Shown here in pieces: positions 24,849 through 32,306 of a stretch of DNA of 51,970 nt; the first letter of the stretch is position 1; every line of letters begins with the position of its first letter. The notes under the pieces are model-generated. The model did no database searches. It was not told where the DNA came from and saw nothing but the letters and a program-made list of their open reading frames with translations. The stretch is from positions 1-51,970 of the forward strand of contig JBHGYD010000050.1 of the NCBI GenBank assembly GCA_041920415.1, read 5' to 3'. Position numbers and translations under genes: made by a program. This DNA is from JBHGYD01 sp041920415 (GTDB lineage: Bacteria; Bacillota; Bacilli; Bacillales; Anoxybacillaceae).

Positions 24849-25910
24849 TTATAAAATAATTAAATCCTTTGGTGAATGAGTCAGCGATTCATTACCGTCC
24901 GTTGTGACAACAGCATCATCTTCAATGCGTACACCGCCAAGCCCTGCTATATAAATACCTGGCTCTACCGTCACGACCATTCCCGGCTCTAACACGACAT
25001 CGGAACGAACAGATAATGCTGGTCCTTCATGCACTTCAAGACCAATCCCGTGACCGGTGGAGTGCCCGAAATACTCGCCATATCCTTGTTCAGTAATGTA
25101 ATCACGAGTAAGCGCATCAGCTTCGCGTCCCGTCATTCCCGGCTTAATGCCAGCCATACCGCGCAGTTGGGCTTGAAGCACAATGTCGTAAATTTTTTTC
25201 AACTCATCGCTTATCTCGCCAACGGCCACCGTTCTTGTAATATCAGAACAATAGCCCTTGTAATAAGCACCGAAATCAAGCGTGACAAGCTCACCTTTTT
25301 CAATCACCTTATCGGTTGCCACTCCGTGCGGTAATGCCGAACGATAACCTGATGCAACGATAATATCAAACGAAGACGAAGTTGCACCCTGTTTTCGCAT
25401 AAAAAACTCTAATTCATTAGCGACTTCGATTTCTCTCACGCCAGGGCGGATAAAGTCAAGAATATGTTGAAACGCTGCATCGGCAATCTCCGCTGCTTCC
25501 TTTAATATCTTAATCTCTGAATCGGACTTAATCAAGCGTAACTTTTCTATAACGCCGGAAACAGGGATTAACTCTGCTTGCACTGCTTTTTCATACGCTT
25601 TAAAAGTAGCGTATGAAAGGTCGTCTTGCTCAAAACCAAGTTTTTGAATGCCAAGATTAGCGACTTGTTTTGCTACTTCTTCGATTATAAGACCTGTATG
25701 TTGAATAATTTCATAGCCTTGAATTTGCTTTGAAGCTTGTTCGACATAACGAAAATCGGTGATAAATACTGCTTTCGTTTTCCCAATGACCGCGACTCCT
25801 GCTGTACCTGTAAAGCCTGTCATATAGCGACGGTTGTAACTGTTTGTAATTAACATTCCATCAATTCCGTACTCATCAAAACGCGCGCGTAGTTTTTCTA
25901 TTTTTTCCAT
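24849..25910 (-). CDS. papA: Xaa-Pro aminopeptidase family protein (M24B)
   Basis: 353 residues. Creatinase-like N-terminal domain (DGMLITNSYNRRYMTGFTGTAG) and a pita-bread metallopeptidase domain with all five metal ligands visible: Asp in VTLDFGAYYKGYCSDITRT (two), His in GHSTGHGIGLEVHE, Glu in VTVEPGIYI and Glu in GVRIEDDAVV. It removes N-terminal residues preceding proline, which suits a neighbour of efp. Starts inside the end of aroQ (13-bp overlap). Confidence 0.94.
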   Translation of the reverse strand: MEKIEKLRARFDEYGIDGMLITNSYNRRYMTGFTGTAGVAVIGKTKAVFITDFRYVEQASKQIQGYEIIQHTGLIIEEVAKQVANLGIQKLGFEQDDLSYATFKAYEKAVQAELIPVSGVIEKLRLIKSDSEIKILKEAAEIADAAFQHILDFIRPGVREIEVANELEFFMRKQGATSSSFDIIVASGYRSALPHGVATDKVIEKGELVTLDFGAYYKGYCSDITRTVAVGEISDELKKIYDIVLQAQLRGMAGIKPGMTGREADALTRDYITEQGYGEYFGHSTGHGIGLEVHEGPALSVRSDVVLEPGMVVTVEPGIYIAGLGGVRIEDDAVVTTDGNESLTHSPKDLIIL

Positions 25911-26356
25911 ATTCTCTCTCTCCCTTTGATTTTTTCTAACAACGCCAAAATGGCCAACCGATATCCGGTAAAACCGAGCCCGACAATTTGTCCCATCGTC
26001 ACTGGCGCAATGACTGACTCATGGCGAAACGGCTCACGGGCATGAATATTGGAGATATGTACTTCAATGACAGGGATGTTGACACTAGCAATCGCATCGC
26101 GAATCGCATAACTATAATGAGTAAACGCACCGGCATTGAGGATGATGCCATCGTATTTTTCATCGGCCGCATGAATTTGCTCGATGATTTCCCCCTCATA
26201 ATTGCTTTGAAAACAAGTTAGCTCTGCTTCATACTCCGCAGCAAAAGACATTAATTGTTGTTCTAAATCGTCAAGCGTGTCAGTTCCGTAAATATGCGGC
26301 TCGCGTTTACCAAGACGATTTAAATTTGGTCCATTAATAAGGAGAAGACGTACCAT
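25898..26356 (-). CDS. aroQ: Type II 3-dehydroquinate dehydratase
   Basis: 152 residues. Converts 3-dehydroquinate to 3-dehydroshikimate in aromatic amino acid synthesis. Type II signature: LLINGPNLNRLGKREPHIYG (with the catalytic Tyr), CFQSNYEGEIIEQIH, LNAGAFTHYSYAIRDAI and EVHISNIHAREPFRHESV. Full length. Bacillus yqhS position. Its 3' end overlaps the papA start, so the pair is coupled. Confidence 0.97.
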   Translation of the reverse strand: MVRLLLINGPNLNRLGKREPHIYGTDTLDDLEQQLMSFAAEYEAELTCFQSNYEGEIIEQIHAADEKYDGIILNAGAFTHYSYAIRDAIASVNIPVIEVHISNIHAREPFRHESVIAPVTMGQIVGLGFTGYRLAILALLEKIKGRERIWKK

Positions 26357-26433
26357 TTGTTTAACCCCTTTAATGAAATGAAATCGAAAGAATGTTCAAA
26401 CAATCATATTTTATCATAAAACGCCTTCCCTCA

Positions 26434-26952
26434 CTACTCATTTGTTGCTTGCATTTGCGTGCGCTCGCTTTCTTGTGTTTCAAACGAAATCGAGTAACCG
26501 ATAAACACACCATACAAAATATATAAACAAATCGTCGTAATAATCGTATTCCGCTCTAACTTCGAAACCGATTGCAAACTCGGAATAAGCGGATTGAACA
26601 CGTAAAATACAATGAGCCATAATGCAACACCATATACAATCCCGACCCACATGCTTTTCATCTTTCTGAAAAAGGCATAATAAAGAAGAGCAACTAATAT
26701 AGATAATAAGCCAATAAGCAAAATGGCAATATAATTCCCAGTCTTTCCGTATTTCCAATCGCCGAGTGCCCATGGAAGCAAAATCATATTTGGGCTAAGT
26801 TCAGTAAAGTGAAAAAAATACGCTAAGTACCCTAACAAGCTCCAAAACACTCCGCCAACAAATCCCGTAATAATGGCCTTCATGATTAATGACATCGGTT
26901 GTTCGCGTTTGTTTTGTTCTAGTTGTTGGTTGCTCGCTTTTGGTTGTTCCAT
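26434..26952 (-). CDS. yqhR: Conserved membrane protein YqhR
   Basis: 172 residues with a hydrophilic N-terminus and four to five membrane spans (AIITGFVGGVFWSLLGYLAYF, YIAILLIGLLSILVALLYYAFF, VGIVYGVALWLIVFYVFN, IITTICLYILYGVFIGY). It matches the conserved YqhR family of Bacillus, function unknown. I take ATG at 26950-26952, ten bases after AAGGAGGTG; an upstream in-frame start at 27003 would put that RBS inside the gene. Divergent from yqhQ. Confidence 0.88.
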   Translation of the reverse strand: MEQPKASNQQLEQNKREQPMSLIMKAIITGFVGGVFWSLLGYLAYFFHFTELSPNMILLPWALGDWKYGKTGNYIAILLIGLLSILVALLYYAFFRKMKSMWVGIVYGVALWLIVFYVFNPLIPSLQSVSKLERNTIITTICLYILYGVFIGYSISFETQESERTQMQATNE

Positions 26953-27141
26953 TTGTATTTGGCACCTCCTTGTTTTAGTATGACCTATCATGAAGCAACT
27001 CATAAATTTGTTTGAAAAAAGTATAGGAAGATGTCTATACGTTTCAATTTTTGGAAATGATAATCATAGCATCAACCTAGAGGTTTCCGGCTGTTTCTTG
27101 TAGAATAGATTAATAAATATAGAAATAGGTTGGTGTAAACG

Positions 27142-28089
27142 ATGAAGAAATTGACAAAACCAATATACGGCGGTCAAGCGGTTGTGGAAGGTGTGATGTT
27201 TGCGGGGAAAAAGCATTCCGTCACCGCGATTCGCCGAAAAGATCAAACGATTGAATATTTTCATTTACCGCGCCAAACAAACACAACATTATCATTTCTC
27301 AAAAAAATTCCGTTTATTCGCGGAATTGTCGCTATTTTAGAAGCGAGCGCAAACGGCGCGAAACATTTGCAATTTGCTAGCGAGCGCTACGATCTTGATC
27401 CAAAAGACGATAAGACACTTGCTCAAACAAAAACGGATTCGTCGAAGCTGTCCCTTGCTCTCGGTGTAGCTGTTGTCGGGGTGCTATCATTTCTATTTGG
27501 AAAATTCCTTTTTACGATTATCCCGGTCTTTTTGGCAGCTTTCACAAAGCCGCTTTTTCCATCAAAAATGGCGCAAATTTTAGTCGAAGGTACATTTAAG
27601 TTATTGCTGCTTCTTATGTATATTTATTTTATTTCTCTCACGCCGCTAGTGAAGCGCGTGTTCCAATATCATGGAGCAGAGCATAAAGTCATTAACGCAT
27701 TTGAAAACGGTCAACCGCTTACCGTCGAAAACGTTCAAAAACAGTCGCGGCTTCATTATCGTTGTGGCAGCAGCTTTATTTTATTCACTGTCATTGTCGG
27801 CGTGTTTGTCTATATGGCTGTCCCAACTGACCCGCTTTGGTTACGAATTTTGAACCGTCTTGCGTTAATTCCGGTTGTTCTTGGCATCTCTTTTGAAGTA
27901 TTGCAGTTTACAAATAAGCTGAGAAACATTCCAATTTTGCGCTGGCTTGGCTATCCCGGTTTATGGTTGCAGCTATTGACAACAAAAGAACCGAGCGACG
28001 ACCAAGTGGAAGTAGCGATTGCTTCGTTCCAAGAGCTGCTTCGTCTAGAAGAAACCGATGAAAACGAAGTAACAGAAGCGATTCGGTAA
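27142..28089 (+). CDS. yqhQ: DUF1385 membrane protein YqhQ
   Basis: 315 residues. The N-terminal signature YGGQAVVEGVMFAGKKHSVT and the central YHGAEHKVINAFE and HYRCGSSFILFTVIVG segments define the DUF1385 family. At least four membrane spans lie in the middle and second half. Function unknown; conserved His/Glu and Cys suggest a metal or active site, but this is only inference. Begins 189 bp from the divergent yqhR; that gap holds no gene. Followed 25 bp later by yqhP. Confidence 0.92.
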   Translation: MKKLTKPIYGGQAVVEGVMFAGKKHSVTAIRRKDQTIEYFHLPRQTNTTLSFLKKIPFIRGIVAILEASANGAKHLQFASERYDLDPKDDKTLAQTKTDSSKLSLALGVAVVGVLSFLFGKFLFTIIPVFLAAFTKPLFPSKMAQILVEGTFKLLLLLMYIYFISLTPLVKRVFQYHGAEHKVINAFENGQPLTVENVQKQSRLHYRCGSSFILFTVIVGVFVYMAVPTDPLWLRILNRLALIPVVLGISFEVLQFTNKLRNIPILRWLGYPGLWLQLLTTKEPSDDQVEVAIASFQELLRLEETDENEVTEAIR

Positions 28090-28114
28090 AGATTACTTAA
28101 GGGAGGTGGATTGA

Positions 28115-28489
28115 TTGTACCGCCGCACGATTCATCCACTTGTTGGGCTCATTCTTTTTTTAGGAGCATTTGGCTTGTTGTATACACTATTTGAACAACC
28201 AACTGCGTTATTTCAGAGAATCATCTTCATTGTGCTCATCATCGCGGTCATTTATGCCCTTTATCAATGGGGATATAAACGACGCATGAATAAAGAACGG
28301 GCAGCTTACTTAAAAGCTGTCAGTCAGTCGAAAAAACTGCATGTTGAACGCGACCGAAAATGGACAGCAAAAGCCATATCAAAGTCGAAAAAAGGAACGC
28401 ACCAACGTTTACCAAAAAAACGAGCAACTACCCATTTAACAGTCATTGAAGGAAAAAAAGGAAAAAAAAAGAATCGAGCCTTATTTTAG
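28115..28489 (+). CDS. yqhP: Small membrane protein YqhP, SA1362 family
   Basis: 124 residues: two N-terminal membrane spans (PLVGLILFLGAFGLLYTLF and IIFIVLIIAVIYALYQWG) followed by a strongly basic cytoplasmic tail ending TVIEGKKGKKKNRALF. Same position and layout as B. subtilis YqhP. Function unknown; the basic tail could contact membrane or nucleic acid. AGGGAGGTG precedes the start. It ends at a rho-independent terminator. Confidence 0.85.
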   Translation: MYRRTIHPLVGLILFLGAFGLLYTLFEQPTALFQRIIFIVLIIAVIYALYQWGYKRRMNKERAAYLKAVSQSKKLHVERDRKWTAKAISKSKKGTHQRLPKKRATTHLTVIEGKKGKKKNRALF

Positions 28490-28504
28490 CTTGATTCTTT
28501 TTTG
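28468..28504 (+). terminator. Terminator between convergent yqhP and yqhO
   Basis: Plus-strand stem AAGAATCGAGC/GCTTGATTCTT (one mismatch) followed by TTTTTT; it covers the yqhP stop and may serve both convergent genes. Confidence 0.8.
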
Positions 28505-28505
28505 T

Positions 28506-29390
28506 TTAATACGTCCATTTTCTTAAAAATTGTTCAGTTTTCGTTCTTCCGTATTCTATTAAACGATCCCTCTCCTCTTTCGTAATCGCAAATTCAGTCG
28601 GAAGTATGTGACGAACGGGAAGAAAGACGATGTTTTTTTCATAGCGCCGCGAAATATAGCGAGCGTCATGTGCTTCCTTCATAGCGGCAAATAACGCTTC
28701 ATATAATTCAATCGCATTTCTAATTTTCTTTTTCGGTCTTTCGTTAAGCTTTGCGCTGAGCTGAATCCCAAGCACCGGACGCTTTTTGATTTCCTTTTCT
28801 TCATCAAATAAAAAGAGTGGGAAATTACTAAGCACTCCTCCATCAACAATAAGAATTTTTCCTGTATTTGTTTGTAATTTAACCGGTTCAAAAAAATACG
28901 GAATACTTACGCTCATTCGTACCGCTTTCGCAACGGAAAATGTGCCTGGGTCAATTCCGTATTGCTGTAAATCATCGGGTAAAATGAGAAGACGACCATT
29001 GGTGACATCTGATGCAACAATATATAAGCTACCTTCAGGTAAATCGGCAAATGTTTTGACTCCCCGCAAAGCTAGAACATTCTCTAACCATTGTTCTAGA
29101 GCTTGACCTTTATACAATCCCATTCGCCAATAAAGAAGCACCCATTTCATAAGCGGAAACGGTAATAACGGATTTCCCTCGTTAAGCAAACGTTGCAATT
29201 CTAATTCGTCGATAAGGTCGATGATTTGTTTGCTCGTATAACCAGAGGCAATGAGTGCGGCAATGAGCGAACCTGCGCTCGTTCCTGCTAGACGTTTAAA
29301 ACGAAACCCCTTTGCTTCAATCGCCTCATACGCCCCAATCAGCGCAAACCCTTTAATTCCACCTCCAGAAAACACGATGTCAATCTCCAT
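28506..29390 (-). CDS. yqhO: Patatin-like phospholipase family protein YqhO
   Basis: 294 residues. Patatin domain complete: oxyanion loop FSGGGIKGFALIGAYE near the N-terminus, nucleophile Ser in LAGTSAGSLIAAL (near 40), and the catalytic Asp in VDGGVLSNFPLFLFD (near 190). Predicted serine acyl hydrolase acting on lipids. No signal peptide, so cytoplasmic or peripheral. Normal Bacillus position next to mntR. ATG preceded by GGGGAGG. Confidence 0.92.
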   Translation of the reverse strand: MEIDIVFSGGGIKGFALIGAYEAIEAKGFRFKRLAGTSAGSLIAALIASGYTSKQIIDLIDELELQRLLNEGNPLLPFPLMKWVLLYWRMGLYKGQALEQWLENVLALRGVKTFADLPEGSLYIVASDVTNGRLLILPDDLQQYGIDPGTFSVAKAVRMSVSIPYFFEPVKLQTNTGKILIVDGGVLSNFPLFLFDEEKEIKKRPVLGIQLSAKLNERPKKKIRNAIELYEALFAAMKEAHDARYISRRYEKNIVFLPVRHILPTEFAITKEERDRLIEYGRTKTEQFLRKWTY

Positions 29391-29457
29391 GTTGCCTCCC
29401 CCTCAATTGCTGTTCTTTTATATGTTTAAGAGGGAAAGAGCGAATTTAGTACGAAAA

Positions 29458-29488
29458 ATAAAAAAAGAGTAAGGGGTCACTTACTCTT
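29458..29488 (-). terminator. mntR terminator
   Basis: Minus-strand stem AAGAGTAAG/CTTACTCTT (29465-29473 with 29480-29488) and TTTTTTT beyond it, overlapping the mntR stop codon. Confidence 0.85.
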
Positions 29489-29909
29489 CGATTTGCTCAT
29501 TTTGTTTTTGAATGTTACGAAGTGCTTGAATACGTTCGGGGTCCTCTTGAAAATATTGCACTAAATCCCCGATGCGATCGATCGCATTCCAACTTAAATG
29601 ATGCTCAATTCCTTCAACATCTCGATAAATGTTTTCCTCATCAACACCAATGATGCGCATAAATTGTTCGAGCAATTCATGACGATAGACAAGCCGTTTG
29701 CCAATTTTCTTTCCTTTGGTCGTTAAAACGAGACCGCGATATTTTTCGTATACTAAATATTCATCTTTATCTAATTTTTGCACCATCTTTGTAACAGAGG
29801 AGGGATGAACGGACAATGCCTCAGCAATATCCGATACTCTTGCATAACCTTTTTCTTCAATTAAGATGTAGATTTGCTCAATATAGTCCTCCATGCTTGG
29901 TGTCGGCAT
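29481..29909 (-). CDS. mntR: Manganese-responsive repressor MntR
   Basis: 142 residues of the DtxR family. It represses Mn(II) uptake genes when manganese is plentiful. Winged helix (RVSDIAEALSVHPSSVTKMVQKL) and metal ligands at the MntR positions: Asp and Glu in SMEDYIEQIY, His in YRHELLEQF, and Glu/His in EGIEHHLSW. It lacks the SH3 domain of DtxR, as expected for MntR. ATG 29907-29909 (MPTPSMEDY) is the homologous start; an in-frame start at 29933 is less likely. Confidence 0.96.
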   Translation of the reverse strand: MPTPSMEDYIEQIYILIEEKGYARVSDIAEALSVHPSSVTKMVQKLDKDEYLVYEKYRGLVLTTKGKKIGKRLVYRHELLEQFMRIIGVDEENIYRDVEGIEHHLSWNAIDRIGDLVQYFQEDPERIQALRNIQKQNEQIEE

Positions 29910-30002
29910 AATGGTCCCCTCCCATATAACCAATACTTATCGAAAAATAGCAATCAGTATTATTATATCATGCGATATCAAAATGACAAGAAAAAGAGGG
30001 AA

Positions 30003-31028
30003 TTAAGTAAAATATTGTACTTCCGCTTCGGGAAAAAATTGCGCAATATAATGTCGCATTGTTATTTCGAGTCGCTTAGCCTCGTCATCCGGATACACAT
30101 ATTTGCCAATTCCGTATCTTCCCCATTTATATTTCCGCTTGCTTTCGTCTAAATCGAGCTTCGTTTTTGGATAGCGCTTTTGAATGACCGCCTTTGCTGG
30201 TTTCGTAAACCGGTGTTGAATCAGTTCGAACGTTAAATTAGATAAATCAATGCCCTGAAGCTGTTCAGAAAGACGCTGAAATAATTCAAAATATCCTTCC
30301 TCCCAATGATCATGCATGTAAATCGGCGCGACGATAAAGCCGAGCGGATAGCCAGCATTGGCCACTTTTCTTGCCGCTTCCAGACGCGCCTCAAATGAAG
30401 ACGTTCCCGGCTCAAAGTTTTTAATGACATAGCGCGAATTGACGCTAAAACGGAATCTCGTTTTCCCATTATGCTTCGCATCGAGCAAGTGATCGACGTG
30501 TTCGTATTTCGTCACAAAACGCAGCCGACCGTATTCGGAAGCGCCGATAAATTCAATCGTTTTTTTCAATGAGTGCGTCAAATGATCAATCCCGACAATA
30601 TCGGACGTACAAGCTGCTTCAAAGCGCGTAATTTCCGGGGCGCGCTCGTTCATATATTTTTCCGCTTGGGCAAAAATATCGTCTAAGTTAACGTACACGC
30701 GAATATACGGTTTGCTGCCGAGCGTCGTCTGCAAATAGCAGTAATGACAATGTCCCATGCATCCGGTCGCAAGCGGAATCGCATATTCAGCGGATGGTTT
30801 CGATGTATCAAATTTGAGCGTACGCCTAACACCGACTACAAGCGTTGATTTCGCGTTCCTGTATTTTTGCAGCTCATTCTCCCCCGGAATTCCGCGCACT
30901 TGATTATGCGACGTCGTTTCGCGAATTTCAATGTTCATTTTTTCGAATTTTTCTTTTAGCTCTTTTCCGAGCGGATAGTTCAGTGCCTCGGGTTCAAAAT
31001 AGACAAGCTGTGGAATAAACGGTTCCAT
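30003..31028 (-). CDS. splB: Spore photoproduct lyase
   Basis: 341 residues. Radical SAM enzyme that reverses the spore photoproduct thymine dimer during germination. The [4Fe-4S] motif is in GCMGHCHYCYLQTTLG (about 90-105), and the conserved radical-transfer Tyr region (RKYKWGRYGIGKYVYP) is near the C-terminus. The usual partner splA is not seen upstream. On the minus strand a CATACTA (31063-31069) resembles the -10 of sigma-F/G promoters, fitting forespore expression, but no convincing -35 was found. Confidence 0.95.
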   Translation of the reverse strand: MEPFIPQLVYFEPEALNYPLGKELKEKFEKMNIEIRETTSHNQVRGIPGENELQKYRNAKSTLVVGVRRTLKFDTSKPSAEYAIPLATGCMGHCHYCYLQTTLGSKPYIRVYVNLDDIFAQAEKYMNERAPEITRFEAACTSDIVGIDHLTHSLKKTIEFIGASEYGRLRFVTKYEHVDHLLDAKHNGKTRFRFSVNSRYVIKNFEPGTSSFEARLEAARKVANAGYPLGFIVAPIYMHDHWEEGYFELFQRLSEQLQGIDLSNLTFELIQHRFTKPAKAVIQKRYPKTKLDLDESKRKYKWGRYGIGKYVYPDDEAKRLEITMRHYIAQFFPEAEVQYFT

Positions 31029-31042
31029 CGTTTCACCTCATT

Positions 31043-31075
31043 TTCGTTCATTACTTATGCTTTAGTATGAACGAA
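31043..31075. repeat. 8-bp inverted repeat in the splB promoter region
   Basis: TTCGTTCA (31043-31050) and TGAACGAA (31068-31075) flank 17 bp that include the candidate sigma-G -10. Possibly an operator; no regulator is known to me. Confidence 0.4.
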
Positions 31076-31166
31076 AAATAGAAAAAGGAACGAAAACAAT
31101 CGTTTCCACTTATATTACGCTCGTCCATGCCTTATGTTAAAATATTGAAAGAAAGGGGGTGAAACA

Positions 31167-31541
31167 GTGAGTCAAGAGTTAAAAGAGTTATTGCGCTCCG
31201 TTTTAAAAGAAGAGTTGCAACCGATTCACGATCGTCTCGGGAAACTAGAAGAAGGTCAACTCCGTTTAGAACAAAACCAAAAACGTTTAGAAGAACGGCA
31301 ACAGTGTCTAGAAGAAAACCAGCTTCGGTTGGAAGAAAAACTGGACAACTTTATCATTGAAACGAGAAGCCACTTCAAAAAGGTAGAAGATGAGTTAGAA
31401 CAGCATCGCCATATATTTGAATTCGTTTCAAACAAGTGGAAAAACATAGAGATCGATATTGATTATTTAAGCGCAAAGACAGGAAAACATGATACAGAAA
31501 TTAACAAGCTAAAGAAAAAGCTTGAGTTCGTTCAATTATGA
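31167..31541 (+). CDS. Coiled-coil protein of unknown function
   Basis: 124 residues, almost entirely coiled coil. Between residues about 28 and 60 a heptad is repeated four times (QLRLEQN, QKRLEER, QQCLEEN, QLRLEEK), then a longer helical part ends with TGKHDTEINKLKKKLEFV. It resembles short Bacillaceae proteins of unknown function with similar heptads. GTG start with a strong AAAGGGGGTG upstream. It is alone on the plus strand between splB and the converging nrdJ. No membrane span or catalytic motif. Confidence 0.7.
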   Translation: MSQELKELLRSVLKEELQPIHDRLGKLEEGQLRLEQNQKRLEERQQCLEENQLRLEEKLDNFIIETRSHFKKVEDELEQHRHIFEFVSNKWKNIEIDIDYLSAKTGKHDTEINKLKKKLEFVQL

Positions 31542-31647
31542 GGAGAATACATCATCACAGCAACAAAACACCCCGCAGTACACGATACAAAAAGCCTCCT
31601 CTTATCGATTACCGTATACTATTCTCCGCATATATTTTTATTTTCTA

Positions 31648-31684
31648 AAAAAAGGAATGGGGGGTATCCCTCCATTCCTTTTTC
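31648..31684 (-). terminator. nrdJ terminator
   Basis: Stem GGAATGG/CCATTCC (31654-31660 with 31672-31678) is flanked by A- and T-runs on both sides, so it can end transcription from either direction. It is five bases beyond the nrdJ stop. Confidence 0.85.
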
Positions 31685-31688
31685 GTTT

Positions 31689-32306
31689 CTACAATCCACA
31701 CTTCAATTGCGCGCCGCAGCTTGTGCATGTGTTGCAACCGCCGATTTCTTCGACCGTACCCTCGCGGCAAACCGGACAAATGTTGCCGACTTCAGAGCCA
31801 ATTGTCACGTCTGTTGCCCGCAAATCTTGAATCGTATCCACCAACACAACGGCACGTTTCGTTTCCTGTTCTTTTTCTTCTGGAATTAATTCAAGCTGTT
31901 CTTCAAACGTGTTTTCTTCTGCTTTCAATGTTAATACTTGTGCGTCGCGGCTGCCGTCGACATAGACTGTACCGCCTTTTGCGCCGCCTCTCCATAAACG
32001 CTCGTACACTTTTTGTACTTGTTCAACTGTATAACCTCTTGGTGCATTGACTGTCTTCGAAAGACTTGAATCAACCCAGCGTTGAATGATGCATTGTACA
32101 TCGGCATGCGCTTCTGGCGATAAATCCATCGCGGTGACAAACCAGTGCGGCAAGTTGTTCGGATCCGCTTCTGGATGTTTGTCCAAATATTCTTGAACGA
32201 TATCCGCTTTTACTTCAATAAACTTACCGAGACGGCCGCTGCGGTAGTAAGAGAATGAGAAGTAAGGCTCTAATCCTGTTGACACGCCGACCATGGTTCC
32301 TGTACT
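31689..32306 (-). CDS. nrdJ: nrdJ exon D (residues 652-856)
   Basis: Begins STGTMVGVSTGLEPYFSFSY, completing the phosphate loop. The end carries cysteine pairs (CPVCREG, CNTCTSCG and a final Cys) that would reload the active-site disulphide. The stop is followed by a terminator. Confidence 0.88.
   Translation of the reverse strand, partial: STGTMVGVSTGLEPYFSFSYYRSGRLGKFIEVKADIVQEYLDKHPEADPNNLPHWFVTAMDLSPEAHADVQCIIQRWVDSSLSKTVNAPRGYTVEQVQKVYERLWRGGAKGGTVYVDGSRDAQVLTLKAEENTFEEQLELIPEEKEQETKRAVVLVDTIQDLRATDVTIGSEVGNICPVCREGTVEEIGGCNTCTSCGAQLKCGL

Noticed and set aside
27055..27080. TGATAATCATA as half of a Fur box upstream of yqhQ
   Set aside because: The other half does not match; spacing and context give no iron link.
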